Notes under the pieces: model-generated | The model's input: only the letters and a program-made list of their open reading frames with translations | Database searches by the model: none | Told to the model about the DNA's origin: nothing | Shown here: positions 31,840 through 41,754 of the stretch, piece by piece | How the letters are laid out: each line of letters starts with the position of its first letter | How positions within the stretch are numbered: position 1 is the first letter of the stretch | Source of the DNA: Marinospirillum insulare DSM 21763 | GTDB lineage: Bacteria; Pseudomonadota; Gammaproteobacteria; Pseudomonadales; Halomonadaceae | DNA length: 64,000 bases | NCBI RefSeq assembly: GCF_000686905.1 | Contig: NZ_JMLW01000007.1 | Span: 53,029-117,028 of the forward strand | Reading direction: 5' to 3' | Made by a program: the position numbers and the translations under genes

Positions 31840-33050
31840 GCATCACTCTGAAACAAGTCTCTGGTATAAACTTTGTCTTTTACATCTAACAGGTCTTCAC
31901 TTAACCGGTTAGCCACTATCACGCTACTTTGCTGCTTAAACTCTTCTAAGTCTGTAATTACACGTGAGTTGTAAAAGTGGCTTTCTTGCAGTACGGGCTC
32001 GTAAACAACTACTTCAATACCTTTGGCTTTTATGCGTTTCATAACGCCCTGAATGGCTGAGGCTCTAAAATTATCGGAGCCTTCTTTCATTACCAAGCGG
32101 TAGATGCCTACTAGGGGAGATTGCTTCGCTTCGCTCGCAATGACGGTTAAGCGTTTAATAATACTTTCCGCTATAAAATCTTTACGGGTGCGGTTGGCAT
32201 CAACAATGGCACCAATAATGTTGTTGGGTACTTGGTCGTAGTTGGCTAATAGCTGCTTGGTGTCTTTGGGTAGGCAGTAGCCACCATAGCCAAAACTGGG
32301 GTTGTTGTAATGATCACCAATGCGTGGGTCTAAGCCTACGCCTTCAATAATTTGTTTAGCATCTAAACCATTCACGGCGCAATAGCTATCTAGCTCGTTA
32401 AAGTAGGCCACACGCATGGCTAGGTAGGTGTTGCTAAATAGCTTGATTCCTTCTGCTTCGGTGCTGTTGGTAAGCAACACAGGAACATTTTGCTTAATTG
32501 CCCCTTCTTGTAGCAGTTTGGCAAAGGTTTTTGCCGCCTCGGTTTGCGCCCCAACAATAATACGGCTGGGATAAAGGTTGTCATAAAGTGCTTTACCTTC
32601 ACGCAAAAATTCGGGGCTAAAAATAATTTCAGGTGTTTGCTTACCGCTTTGCTCTTTTGTATTTTCAATAGTGGCGGCAGTAAAACCAACCGGTACGGTC
32701 GATTTAATAATAATGCTAGCGGCAGGGTTTATTTTTGTTACATCTGCTATAACGCCTTCTACGCTACTGGTGTCAAAATAGTTGGTTTTTGGGTCATAGT
32801 TGGTTGGCGTAGCAATAATCACAAAATCTGCATTTTGGTAAGCTTCTTGTGTATTTAAGGTGGCAGTTAGGTTTAATGCTTTATTGGTTAAAAAGTCTGT
32901 AATTTCTGCATCTTCTATTGGAGATATACCTTGATTAATAAGCTTAACTTTTTCTTCATCTAGGTCTAAAGCCACCACTTGGTTATGCTGGGCTAAAAGG
33001 ACCGCGTTGGATAAACCCACATAACCTGTACCTGCTACTGCTATTTTCAT
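31836..33050 (-). CDS. ugd: UDP-glucose 6-dehydrogenase with in-frame repeat insertion
   Basis: The enzyme oxidises UDP-glucose to UDP-glucuronate. The NAD site is [19 protein letters not shown], and the catalytic Cys is in [14 protein letters not shown]. Residues about 303-312 ([10 protein letters not shown]) are translated from a copy of repeat family A and are absent from normal homologues, where the preceding helix leads straight into VVGIYRL. The insertion lies between the second and third domains, probably in a surface loop, and does not break the frame. ATG 33050 has AAGGA upstream; the frame runs back to 33089. Confidence 0.92.
   Translation of the reverse strand: MKIAVAGTGYVGLSNAVLLAQHNQVVALDLDEEKVKLINQGISPIEDAEITDFLTNKALNLTATLNTQEAYQNADFVIIATPTNYDPKTNYFDTSSVEGVIADVTKINPAASIIIKSTVPVGFTAATIENTKEQSGKQTPEIIFSPEFLREGKALYDNLYPSRIIVGAQTEAAKTFAKLLQEGAIKQNVPVLLTNSTEAEGIKLFSNTYLAMRVAYFNELDSYCAVNGLDAKQIIEGVGLDPRIGDHYNNPSFGYGGYCLPKDTKQLLANYDQVPNNIIGAIVDANRTRKDFIAESIIKRLTVIASEAKQSPLVGIYRLVMKEGSDNFRASAIQGVMKRIKAKGIEVVVYEPVLQESHFYNSRVITDLEEFKQQSSVIVANRLSEDLLDVKDKVYTRDLFQSDA
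32119..32146. repeat. family A repeat fragment inside ugd
   Basis: GATTGCTTCGCTTCGCTCGC and the following AATGACGG match the right half of the intergenic family A units at 20471-20498 with one base difference. On the coding strand it encodes VIASEAKQS in frame. Confidence 0.92.
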
Positions 33051-33054
33051 GCGT

Positions 33055-34020
33055 TTAAATCCTTCTGTATTCTTTATACCAATCAACAAATTTTGTAATG
33101 CCGTCTTCTATTTCAGTTTGTGGCTTGTAACCGACCGAGGCTTCTAAACGGCTAGTGTCGGCGTAGGTGCGCTCTACATCGCCTGGCTGCATACCGAGCA
33201 TAATTTTTTCGGCTTTTTTACCGCAGGCGGTTTCAATGGCTTGAATAAAGCGTGCTAGTTGAATGGGTTCGTTATTGCCTATGTTAAAAATTTGGTAAGG
33301 AATGGCTTGTTCTGGAGACTTGTCGGCTATGCGGATAACGCCTTCGACTATATCGTCTATGTAGGTGAAGTCGCGCATCATTTTGCCTTGGTTAAACACT
33401 TTTATCGGCTCGCCTTTAAGAATAGCTTCTGTAAACAACCAAGGCGCCATATCCGGGCGACCAGCTGGGCCATAAACCGTAAAAAACCGTAGCCCAGTAG
33501 TGGGAAGGTTATAAAGTTTGGAATAGCTATGCGCCATTAACTCATTGGCTTTTTTGGTCGCCGCATAGAGCGAAACAGGGTTATCGACCTGGTCTGCTTC
33601 ACTAAAGGGAATTTTATCATTCATGCCATACACAGAACTCGATGAGGCATAAACCAAATGCTGTACCTTATTATGACGGCAGCCTTCTAATATGGTGGTC
33701 ATGCCCACTAGGTTGCTGTCGATATAATCAAACGGCGCTTCTATTGAATAACGTACACCCGCTTGAGCAGCTAGGTGAATAACTCGCTCAAACTGCTCAG
33801 TTTTAAACAATTCCGCCATGCCTTCACGGTCGGCCAAATCTAATTTAACAAATTTAAAGTTAGCAAAAGGTTTTAGCTGTTCAAGCCGATACTGCTTTAA
33901 CTCCGGCTCGTAATAGCTGTTTAGGTTATCTAAACCCACAACCTCATGGCCTTGCTCTAACAAACGCTTGGCGGTGTACATGCCAATAAAGCCGGCAGCG
34001 CCAGTGACTAGGTGTTTCAT
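33055..34020 (-). CDS. NAD-dependent epimerase, UDP-glucuronate 4-epimerase-like
   Basis: This short-chain dehydrogenase-type epimerase of 321 residues has the nucleotide motif [15 protein letters not shown] and the catalytic YAATKKANE (YxxxK). The N-terminal [20 protein letters not shown] and [19 protein letters not shown] are typical of UDP-glucuronate 4-epimerases. It ends four bases before ugd starts, so the pair probably makes UDP-glucuronate and then UDP-galacturonate. Confidence 0.9.
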   Translation of the reverse strand: MKHLVTGAAGFIGMYTAKRLLEQGHEVVGLDNLNSYYEPELKQYRLEQLKPFANFKFVKLDLADREGMAELFKTEQFERVIHLAAQAGVRYSIEAPFDYIDSNLVGMTTILEGCRHNKVQHLVYASSSSVYGMNDKIPFSEADQVDNPVSLYAATKKANELMAHSYSKLYNLPTTGLRFFTVYGPAGRPDMAPWLFTEAILKGEPIKVFNQGKMMRDFTYIDDIVEGVIRIADKSPEQAIPYQIFNIGNNEPIQLARFIQAIETACGKKAEKIMLGMQPGDVERTYADTSRLEASVGYKPQTEIEDGITKFVDWYKEYRRI

Positions 34021-34160
34021 TACACAGCTCTATAAAATAAAAAGAGTAATTTTAACATAAAGATAGCCATTGGTACGCTTAACTAACATAAGAAGAAAAA
34101 ACTAGCTTACATCACCTGCTAGTGACATACCCTCTGGCAGGAAAGTTAATCAACTAACTT

Positions 34161-36272
34161 CTAACGTAAAATTTTTACCAAAAAATCTAAACACCAACGT
34201 ACTAAACCTTGTAATTTTGGTTTATCCGCAATCCATAGAGCCAAAGCAGGTGAATGCTTGTAATAAAATGCTGTCAGCTTTTTTCCTAACTCGGAATGCA
34301 TCAAAACATCATCCCTAAATTGACGTAATACCATTACCTCTGGAGCATAAACATCACCATAAACCTGACTAGCTATGTAACAACTGTTTGAAGAACTGGA
34401 TATCTCTGCGCTTGTACTAACTTGTGGTAACAACCAAAGCTGCTGTAGTGGAGCCGCAAGAGATGACCACTTCTCTGGCTCTTCAACCAGCCAGCTAACA
34501 TTAGTTTCCGAATGTACAAGATAACCATTAGCGGTAGTTAATTCTTTCACTTCTCCCAGAGCATTGACTGCCTGCATACCTAAAACTTGTAATCTTGGAG
34601 CACCAGAAAACTTGAGATCCCAAATTCCAGATAAGTTACTTCCACTAATTACTAACGCTGTCTGATCTTGATATTGCTGTGTAGACAAAAACCAAGGTTG
34701 GTTATTACCATCAAGCCTAGTGATTGCTAGGCTTAGGTTTTCCCATTTAACTTCACAGTGCGAACCAACACAATAACCTGACTTTTCCGGCAAGCTATTA
34801 GCAACCATCAAAGTAAAATCCAGTGGTTTTAACTCATGGCTATCTGTAATAAATTCTAGGCTGCCATCCCTCCAACTTTCTGGCAAGATAACCAAAACCG
34901 CCTCCATTTCAGGCTTGTAACTAAAAGCAAGCTCTTTAACTGGTTTTAAATCTTTAAGGTTATGAAAGTTAACACCAACAACTTCATCCATTTTATAACC
35001 AGAAATATATATAGCATCAACGTCTTCTTGCCACTTATAATTAAACCATGCAGGTTTAAATAATTGTTCAGGAGTTAACGATAGAGAGTTACCAGTAGAT
35101 AAAATGCCTGCATATTTCAGCTTGCCTTGTAAAGCGTCTGAGTAATTAAGACTATTAATTATTGCAGCACGAAAAGCTTCTGGTGGTAAATTAAAGTGCT
35201 GATATTTCTGCATTAAGGCGGCCAATGTTGCAGTTACCAAAGGAGTGGACATTGAAGTACCAGAAGAAACTGCGTAACCATCTTCAGTATCAGTCATTAA
35301 CCAGGTGCTTAAAAGCTTTTCACCTGGGGCGGAAAAATCAACCAGCTGATAACCAAAGTTACTCGAGTCTGCTAAAAAACCACCACTATTAACATTTGCA
35401 ACACTTATAACATTAGAAAAGTCTTTACTGTAAGCTGCCGGATAGCTTGGGCTAGTATCTAACTGCAAGCCACTATTTCCGGCTGCCACTACAACAAATT
35501 GCCCTTGCTTGCCTAATTCATTAATTGCAGTGCGTAAGCTAAAACTACTATTAGTGGTTAAAGATAAGTTTATTAAGGGAATAGCTTCACGCCCAGAATC
35601 TAGGATTGATTCTAGCGCTTCAATTACTCCAGAAACACTACCAAAACCATCTTGTTCAATTACCTTGTAATTATGCAAGCTAGCAGAATAACACAGGCCG
35701 GCAACAACTTCGGAGGGATCATTTAATTGCTGTCTACTTGCGCCGATTAACCCGGCTACATGAGTACCATGCCCATTATCGTCTTCAGCACTAGCAGTAT
35801 TATCTATATAATTTTTGTGGGAAATAAAGTTAATAAATTGCAATGTCGAGTGATTACTAGCTATACCAGTATCTAATACAGCTATAGGTATATCATGACA
35901 AGCATATTGTTCTACATACTCATTAATAGTTACTAAATCTAATTGTTGAAAGTGCGCAGGAAGTTGAGAATCTGCTTGAATTTCGACAGCAGCATCAAGC
36001 TCAACAGAAATAACATTTGGCTTTAGCATCAGTTTTTGTATTAGCTTCAAGCGTTGCTGCCGATTAGGAACCTGATACAGATAAATTTCTTTCGTTTTAG
36101 TGTTAAATATTTTCTTACCAAACACCAAGGTAGATTTTTGTGTCGATGTTTGTGGTAATTCTAAACTCTGCTGCGAATAACCTTTTTTCCAAGTAACTAT
36201 TACCCCTTCAGCAAATAGGCTATTAAATGGAAGCAGTAAAAGAACAAATAACCAGATGCGCATACACTTCAC
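34161..36272 (-). CDS. secreted subtilisin-like (S8) serine protease
   Basis: A signal peptide (residues 1-21, ending LFAEG) and a prodomain precede a subtilase domain. The catalytic residues are Asp134 (AVLDTG), His168 (DDNGHGTHVAG) and Ser340 (SSGTSMSTP), with Asn266 as the oxyanion residue. About 330 further residues of unrecognised, beta-rich sequence follow. The neighbouring lipoprotein, read in the same direction just upstream, may be related in function, but nothing shows it. Confidence 0.9.
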   Translation of the reverse strand: MKCMRIWLFVLLLLPFNSLFAEGVIVTWKKGYSQQSLELPQTSTQKSTLVFGKKIFNTKTKEIYLYQVPNRQQRLKLIQKLMLKPNVISVELDAAVEIQADSQLPAHFQQLDLVTINEYVEQYACHDIPIAVLDTGIASNHSTLQFINFISHKNYIDNTASAEDDNGHGTHVAGLIGASRQQLNDPSEVVAGLCYSASLHNYKVIEQDGFGSVSGVIEALESILDSGREAIPLINLSLTTNSSFSLRTAINELGKQGQFVVVAAGNSGLQLDTSPSYPAAYSKDFSNVISVANVNSGGFLADSSNFGYQLVDFSAPGEKLLSTWLMTDTEDGYAVSSGTSMSTPLVTATLAALMQKYQHFNLPPEAFRAAIINSLNYSDALQGKLKYAGILSTGNSLSLTPEQLFKPAWFNYKWQEDVDAIYISGYKMDEVVGVNFHNLKDLKPVKELAFSYKPEMEAVLVILPESWRDGSLEFITDSHELKPLDFTLMVANSLPEKSGYCVGSHCEVKWENLSLAITRLDGNNQPWFLSTQQYQDQTALVISGSNLSGIWDLKFSGAPRLQVLGMQAVNALGEVKELTTANGYLVHSETNVSWLVEEPEKWSSLAAPLQQLWLLPQVSTSAEISSSSNSCYIASQVYGDVYAPEVMVLRQFRDDVLMHSELGKKLTAFYYKHSPALALWIADKPKLQGLVRWCLDFLVKILR

Positions 36273-36296
36273 TATTATCTAGCTTTTATCTTATTA

Positions 36297-36330
36297 AAAA
36301 AAACAACCCTCTCAAAAGAGAAGGTTGTTT
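36297..36330 (-). terminator. rho-independent terminator after the lipoprotein gene
   Basis: A 13-base stem with one mismatch (AAACAACCTTCTC / GAGAGGGTTGTTT on the minus strand), a four-base TTTT loop and a following T-run lie 17 bases beyond the lipoprotein stop. It separates that gene from the subtilase gene, so the protease probably has its own promoter. Confidence 0.8.
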
Positions 36331-36346
36331 AAAAATCACATAATAA

Positions 36347-37801
36347 TTAATTAGAACATGCTTCTACACGAGTAAGATCATGGAACTTATAATTATAGTC
36401 TCTACCCGATCCATAAAATATAGTGTTAGCAAGAAAAGCATCACTTACTTTTAATGTACCATTTTCTAACTTAAACCCGGTAGGTAAATAATCCAGTGTT
36501 AAAAAATCAAATTCACCATCAATAACTAAACAGCCTGTTACATCACTTTCTGTATCTGTGTATTCCCAACTACCCATATAATCTTCTATGGGCAATCTAT
36601 TAGCCAATTTAGCATTAAGATTTTCATCTACCTTGATCGTATGTATTATATGCGTACCACGCGCAGGGTCACATTGCTCTACTGCATTCACAGCTCCAAC
36701 TCTACAATCAGATACATCATTATCTCTAAAGCTTCCACCATTTCTGGCAGTTGGATTAAATTTACCTTCGTAAAATTGAGAGTCTTGCCCTTCTACGTTA
36801 ACAGTCAAAAAATAGTTGGTTGCTTCATCATAACGACCATTTGCGAAGAAATTAACGGCCACATCGTAATCACCCTCTAGCATTTTATAGGCAAAAGTAA
36901 TGTTTTCTGGGCCGTATTGGATAACGTTATCTTTATCCAACCAACCTAAAGATTCTGATGAAATACGGTTTGCATAGTAAATTTTTTCACTAAAAATCCC
37001 CATGCCTGCAGTATTACTATTTTCCCAACCTGGTTCTAAAACATACAAGTCAACATCATTGACACCATCCCAAGTTAAGGTTACTTGTATCGTGCTTGCA
37101 GCCACCGCCTCTACTACAAGCTTTATCTCATCATAATTACCAAAACTTCCACCACGATCAAGAAGCTGATTGAACGATAAATCAGCAACATTCGCTACTC
37201 TTGTGTTAACAAACAAAGGCATGACTCTGATAAATAAATCCCTAATATCTTCTTCAAGAATACCTTCGCTACTCCAGCCATTAATTCTGACAACTGCTTC
37301 CCTAACATTTGGAGCTTCAGTCGAAGCAATAGATACCTGCTTTTTTTCCAATTCGGCATAAGCTTTGAACTTGGGATGCGACTCATCTAACTGAACTGAA
37401 GAAATCATCGCCACTTCGGCTCTATCTGCTGCTTGAACAAAATGTTGCTCACCACCAGGTAGTTCTATTAAGAAACCAGCTACCTGTTCGCCTGCTGGTG
37501 GCGCTGCTTGCAGCCTCAATGGAAATACAGAACCTGAGGACACACGTACTTCTTCAGATAGTGAAAAAGAAGGCACATCATTTTTATTAGATTCTTCGTA
37601 AGCAACTCCAGACACCTGTTCAATTCCATCACCTTCCAAATGCATAAAGCTGGCAATATTTGCTTCTGTAACGACCTGAGGAGGTTGCTGGTTAGAGGTT
37701 TCATCAGATGAACCTGAGGAAGAACTACTATTACAAGCGGCTAGTAAAACTGTAAAGCCTATTGCTATAGCAATTCTTATTTTTAAAGCTATTTTTTTCA
37801 T
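36347..37801 (-). CDS. hypothetical lipoprotein
   Basis: The 484-residue protein has a lipobox (LLAAC, lipidated Cys23) followed by a Ser-rich linker, so it is anchored in the outer or inner membrane. The middle contains TLTWDGVNDVDLYVLEP and later YDVAVNFFANGRYDEATNYF, a pattern seen in DUF2135/YfaP-like beta-sandwich domains of surface proteins. No catalytic motif was seen. A CRP-like site lies about 130 bases upstream. Confidence 0.75.
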   Translation of the reverse strand: MKKIALKIRIAIAIGFTVLLAACNSSSSSGSSDETSNQQPPQVVTEANIASFMHLEGDGIEQVSGVAYEESNKNDVPSFSLSEEVRVSSGSVFPLRLQAAPPAGEQVAGFLIELPGGEQHFVQAADRAEVAMISSVQLDESHPKFKAYAELEKKQVSIASTEAPNVREAVVRINGWSSEGILEEDIRDLFIRVMPLFVNTRVANVADLSFNQLLDRGGSFGNYDEIKLVVEAVAASTIQVTLTWDGVNDVDLYVLEPGWENSNTAGMGIFSEKIYYANRISSESLGWLDKDNVIQYGPENITFAYKMLEGDYDVAVNFFANGRYDEATNYFLTVNVEGQDSQFYEGKFNPTARNGGSFRDNDVSDCRVGAVNAVEQCDPARGTHIIHTIKVDENLNAKLANRLPIEDYMGSWEYTDTESDVTGCLVIDGEFDFLTLDYLPTGFKLENGTLKVSDAFLANTIFYGSGRDYNYKFHDLTRVEACSN

Positions 37802-37928
37802 GCCCTTTCCTTATTTATTAGATAATCAATAGTGCCCACTTAAATGGATGCGTAATGATACAAAAACATTTTTAGCTTAGCATTGTTGCGCTATTTTTAG
37901 TGCCAAAACCACTTTATTTAAACCAAAC

Positions 37929-37944
37929 TGTGACCAAGGTCACG
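37929..37944. promoter_or_regulatory. CRP/Vfr-like binding site
   Basis: TGTGACCAAGGTCACG matches TGTGA-N6-TCACA except for the last base and is a near-perfect palindrome. It lies about 128 bases upstream of the lipoprotein gene, in a 239-base interval with no other gene. Whether it is used is unknown. Confidence 0.5.
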
Positions 37945-37992
37945 GAATTTTAGACCTATTCAATTCCATTGAAAAAAAAGTTTAAATAACGG

Positions 37993-38027
37993 ACAACTAG
38001 TATGACGGAGGGAGGCTGCCTAGTTGT
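37993..38027 (-). terminator. possible hairpin terminator after nagB
   Basis: ACAACTAG and CTAGTTGT form an eight-base stem with a 19-base loop, 13 bases after the nagB stop. A minus-strand T-run occurs only 13 bases further on (37972-37979), so this is a weak candidate. Confidence 0.35.
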
Positions 38028-38039
38028 TTAATCCTTATA

Positions 38040-38777
38040 TTAAACAGAATTTGCTGGCAACAAAGCCGCTGCTTCTTTATCTAAAACAATGGTGACTTTG
38101 CTATGCTGTTTAAGTACAGATGCAGGTAAGGCTTCATTAACATCACTAGCATACAGCTCAGCCATAATTTCTGCTTTGTTGCTGCCAGTAGCGACAAGGA
38201 GTATTTCTTTAGCTTCTAAAATATCTTGAATGCCCAAAGTAATTGCATGGGTAGGCATTTGGCTTTTATCGGTAAAAAAGCGACTGTTATCTAGGCGAGT
38301 TTGTTCGGTCAGTTCTATTAAATGAGTACGGCTGCTAAAGCTGGTGTAGGGTTCATTAAATCCTATATGGCCATTAGAGCCTATCCCCAATAGCTGTAAA
38401 TCTAGCCCGCCTACTTGTTTAATTATGTCTGAATAAGCTTGGCAGGCGGCTTCTATATCTTCTGCTAAACCATTGGGTAGGTTGTATCTACCTATCGGTG
38501 AACCTAGCCGGTTAAATAAATGTTCGCACATAAAGTAGTTATAGCTTTGTGCGTGTTCGCCGCTTAAACCTAGGTATTCATCTAGGTTAAAGGTGGTTAG
38601 CTGGGAAACATCTACAGGGTTGTTTTGTAACTTCTGAACCAAATGTGCATAAACCGGTTTCATAGTGCTGCCGGTTGCTAAGCCCAACACTGCATTAGGT
38701 TTTTCTTGTATTGTTTTTAAAATGCATTGCGAAGTGTAAGCAGATACTTCTTCGACAGTGTTGAATATTTTGTACAT
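38040..38777 (-). CDS. nagB: glucosamine-6-phosphate deaminase
   Basis: The enzyme converts glucosamine-6-phosphate to fructose-6-phosphate and ammonia. The family motifs LGLATGSTMKPVY, TFNLDEYLGL (catalytic Asp) and LGIGSNGHIGFNEP are present. At 245 residues it is the short, non-allosteric type. It follows galE by 31 bases and could balance amino-sugar precursors for the polysaccharide genes upstream. Confidence 0.93.
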   Translation of the reverse strand: MYKIFNTVEEVSAYTSQCILKTIQEKPNAVLGLATGSTMKPVYAHLVQKLQNNPVDVSQLTTFNLDEYLGLSGEHAQSYNYFMCEHLFNRLGSPIGRYNLPNGLAEDIEAACQAYSDIIKQVGGLDLQLLGIGSNGHIGFNEPYTSFSSRTHLIELTEQTRLDNSRFFTDKSQMPTHAITLGIQDILEAKEILLVATGSNKAEIMAELYASDVNEALPASVLKQHSKVTIVLDKEAAALLPANSV

Positions 38778-38808
38778 GCAATAGGGTCCTTGTTTGTTTA
38801 AATTGCCA

Positions 38809-39810
38809 CTAAACTATATTTTGCTGCCAGCGCCAAGCATCTTGCATCATGTCATTTAAACCTTTTTTAGCCTGCCAGTTAAGTTCTTGTTTAGCTTTGC
38901 TTGGGTCAGAATAACAGGTGGCTATATCACCTGCTCTGCGCGGGCTAACTTGGTAAGCAATAGTTTTGCCACTGGCTTGTTCAAAGGCTTTTAGCATTTC
39001 GAATACGGAATATCCTTGGCCAGTACCTAAATTCCAGGTGTGTACACCTGCATGGTTTTGTAAATAGTTTAAGGCTGCAACATGGCCTTGGGCTAAATCG
39101 ACAACGTGGATGTAATCTCTAACGCCTGTGCCATCTGGGGTGGGATAGTCATCACCAAAAATTGATAGCTGCTCTAATTTACCCACCGCAACTTGGGCAA
39201 TGTAAGGTAATAAATTATTTGGAATGCCGTTGGGGTTTTCACCAATTAAGCCGCTGGAATGTGCGCCAACTGGGTTGAAGTAGCGAAGTAAAGCTATGCG
39301 CCAGCGGGAATCTGCCAAGGCTAGGTCGCGGAGTATTTCTTCAACCATTAATTTAGAGCGGCCATAAGGGTTGGTTGGCCTGCCGGTGGGGCAGTTTTCG
39401 CTAATCGGCATTTGCTCAGGCTCACCGTAGACAGTGGCCGAAGAGCTAAATACAAAATTAAAGACCCCTGCCGTTTGCATGGCTTGTAATAAAACCTGGG
39501 TACCGTGCACATTGTTATCGTAATAGAGCAAAGGCTCGGCAACACTTTCGCCCACCGCTTTTAAACCAGCAAAATGCACCACAGCTTGAAAAGTATGCTG
39601 GCTAAATAAGTTAGCTAAAAGGGCTTTATCACGAATATCGCCTTCTACAAAAGTCATAGGCTGGGCAGTAATTTGCTCAACCTTTTTTAAAACACCCGCC
39701 GTGGAATTGCAAAGATTATCTAACACCACCAACTGATAACCAGCGGCGGCTAATTCAACTAAAGTGTGCGAACCAATAAAACCAGCACCGCCTGTTATTA
39801 GAATTTTCAT
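38809..39810 (-). CDS. galE: UDP-glucose 4-epimerase
   Basis: GalE interconverts UDP-glucose and UDP-galactose (sometimes also the N-acetyl forms). The NAD motif GGAGFIGSHTLVEL and the catalytic YGRSKLMVEE are present, with FSSSATVYGEP before it. The length of 333 residues is standard. It lies in the same minus-strand unit as nagB; a family A repeat separates it from the ATPase pair upstream. Confidence 0.94.
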   Translation of the reverse strand: MKILITGGAGFIGSHTLVELAAAGYQLVVLDNLCNSTAGVLKKVEQITAQPMTFVEGDIRDKALLANLFSQHTFQAVVHFAGLKAVGESVAEPLLYYDNNVHGTQVLLQAMQTAGVFNFVFSSSATVYGEPEQMPISENCPTGRPTNPYGRSKLMVEEILRDLALADSRWRIALLRYFNPVGAHSSGLIGENPNGIPNNLLPYIAQVAVGKLEQLSIFGDDYPTPDGTGVRDYIHVVDLAQGHVAALNYLQNHAGVHTWNLGTGQGYSVFEMLKAFEQASGKTIAYQVSPRRAGDIATCYSDPSKAKQELNWQAKKGLNDMMQDAWRWQQNIV

Positions 39811-39841
39811 TTAAACATTTCCTGTCATTCTATGCTTTTCC

Positions 39842-39924
39842 CGTCATTGCGAACTATTCACCTGTCATTGCGAACGGAGTGAAGCAATCCATAGACTGCC
39901 ACGGCCTACGGCCTCGCAGTGACG
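39842..39924. repeat. family A repeat, inverted orientation
   Basis: One complete copy (39864-39924) reads GTCATTGCGAACGGAGTGAA, then CAATCCATAGACTGCCACGG, then CCTACGGCCTCGCAGTGACG, with a fragment (39842-39852) beside it. It lies exactly between galE and the RloB-like gene, at the edge of an accessory module. Confidence 0.9.
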
Positions 39925-39931
39925 AAAAAAC

Positions 39932-40447
39932 TCACCAACTCCCCTCGTACAGTTTCAATAAAGCATTCAAACCAACATTTACTCGCCTTAAACACTCAAG
40001 CATTTCTTTGGTACACCAACTTGCATAGCTATCTTTATTTAGCAGGTCTGCACTAATTACACCCACTAAAGCTTCTTTACAGCGTGCCGTTTCTGAAAAT
40101 GATTTGTGGCCAAGCAATGCTAAAAACAAAGCTTCTATGCAGGGTTTATTACCTACTAGCAGCACACCGTGCTTTTTAGCGTCTTTTTTTAAAGCAGCTG
40201 TCCACTCAATATCTGTATCTAAAACAGCCACAACTCGGTCATAGCTTGCACGTTTTTGTCTGCTTATTGCTGTATTTAGAACATTTTCAGGGCCTTTACC
40301 CTGCGCATTCTCTACCTTTACGCTAGCACTGGATAATTCTCGGCAATAAAGCGCTTTCAAATAGTTTAAGAAAGCCACTTCTGTGTGTCCTTCACCCACT
40401 ACTAGCAATGTTTTACGCTGTTTTCTTACCCGCCTTTGCTTTCTCAT
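39932..40447 (-). CDS. RloB-like TOPRIM-fold protein
   Basis: The 171-residue protein starts with a basic segment and then LLVVGEGHTEVAFLNYL (Glu19), followed by VVAVLDTDIEW (Asp77, Asp79) and GNKPCIEALFLALL (Glu105). This is the layout of RloB/DUF4435-like TOPRIM nucleases. RloB genes accompany RloA ATPases in restriction and defence islands; the group is related to the PARIS and OLD systems. It lies three bases after the ATPase gene. A nuclease role is inferred. Confidence 0.72.
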   Translation of the reverse strand: MRKQRRVRKQRKTLLVVGEGHTEVAFLNYLKALYCRELSSASVKVENAQGKGPENVLNTAISRQKRASYDRVVAVLDTDIEWTAALKKDAKKHGVLLVGNKPCIEALFLALLGHKSFSETARCKEALVGVISADLLNKDSYASWCTKEMLECLRRVNVGLNALLKLYEGSW

Positions 40448-40449
40448 TA

Positions 40450-41640
40450 CTAAATCTCCGGCACAGCACCATAGGCACCGGCCATATATTTAGCATAAAA
40501 ATTATCATCAGAGCGCACGCCCTCAACTTCATCTAACCTAAATGCCTCTGTATTTAAGCACTCGTCCTTTTCAACCAGCAATAACTGCTCTTTCATCAAC
40601 GAATTCAGTACTTCGTGGCTATGTGTAGAAAAGATCAACTGCGCATTATGCGGATTAGTTTCAGGCGAGATAAATAAGTCTAAAAACGCTGAAAGCATAT
40701 GTGGATGAAGATCACTTTCTAATTCATCAATAATAGCCAAACCACCTGCCTCTAAAACAGGCAGCACTTTACTAAGCAAAGTAAAAGCTGATCGAGTACC
40801 ACTAGATTCATCAAATAAAGGCAACTCATAAGCTTTATTTTTAATTTCATGCACACCAAAGGGAATATACAAAGTGTGCTCACGACCTTTTTCATCTGGC
40901 CTTTGCTGCTTATCTATGGTCACACCACTTAAGCCCAAATCCCAGTGAGCTAACAGCTGGCTTGCTGTCGCCAACGAGCGCTCACGACCATGCAAAGCTT
41001 CTGCAGCATTAAATAACTGATCAACACTACTAAGACTGTACTTACCCATAGCGGTGATATTACTCACCACATTTAGCTGAGAGAACCTAACGGCAAGCTC
41101 TACATTAAACTGTGCAGCCATAGCTATTAACGAGGCATTTTCACGAGCTCTGAGTGCTTCTTTTTCAGGCAAGTCAAACTCTGGTTTAGCCACTACTTCA
41201 TAAACCTGGCTTTTATCGTTCCAATCACGTTTAAAAACATACATGAAACGATAACCATAGCGATGCAGCGATTCATGCAGCACACGCTTATTATTAAGCA
41301 CTAAATCATAACGCCACCTTTTATCCATGGCTTCGAATTCAATACTAAATTCAGTGGGTTCATTCCTGCCCAAAAAGTGCGACGCAACGGGAATCTCATC
41401 GTTCGGTTTCTGAGAAAAAAAAGAATGGGAAATAAACCAGTGTAAAAAAGCTAGCGCCTTCAAAATACTTGTTTTACCACTGCCATTTGCACCAACAAGT
41501 GCCATCAACTTGTTTACGCGCGAACCATCAACGTCTTCCAGTGAGCGATAATCTTCTGGCACACGCTGATTCAACAGCAACGAAACTTCTAACTTTTCGT
41601 AAACTGAGTAAAAATTCTTAACGGAAAATTTTCTAAGCAT
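40450..41640 (-). CDS. AAA-family ATPase, RloA-like
   Basis: This SMC/ABC-like ATPase of 396 residues has Walker A GANGSGKT (residues 50-57), Walker B LAIIDELESDLHP and the switch histidine in IFSTHSHEVL. It lacks a long coiled coil, as in RloA/OLD-like defence ATPases. ATG 41640 has AGGAG seven bases upstream and is preferred over an in-frame GTG at 41661. With the RloB-like gene it forms a two-gene unit inserted between galE and the dehydratase gene. Confidence 0.8.
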   Translation of the reverse strand: MLRKFSVKNFYSVYEKLEVSLLLNQRVPEDYRSLEDVDGSRVNKLMALVGANGSGKTSILKALAFLHWFISHSFFSQKPNDEIPVASHFLGRNEPTEFSIEFEAMDKRWRYDLVLNNKRVLHESLHRYGYRFMYVFKRDWNDKSQVYEVVAKPEFDLPEKEALRARENASLIAMAAQFNVELAVRFSQLNVVSNITAMGKYSLSSVDQLFNAAEALHGRERSLATASQLLAHWDLGLSGVTIDKQQRPDEKGREHTLYIPFGVHEIKNKAYELPLFDESSGTRSAFTLLSKVLPVLEAGGLAIIDELESDLHPHMLSAFLDLFISPETNPHNAQLIFSTHSHEVLNSLMKEQLLLVEKDECLNTEAFRLDEVEGVRSDDNFYAKYMAGAYGAVPEI

Positions 41641-41754
41641 TATTAAGCTCCTGTTCTTCACATGAGAACAATAGCACCAAAACGCATTTCAAACAATATT
41701 TATACCCAAACGCATTTACATGACAGCTTTCAGATATTCAACAATAAAAGCAAA

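Noticed and set aside
39932..41640. Assignment of the ATPase/TOPRIM pair to PARIS (AriA/AriB)
   Set aside because: The TOPRIM protein is only 171 residues and its motifs fit RloB better than the longer AriB.
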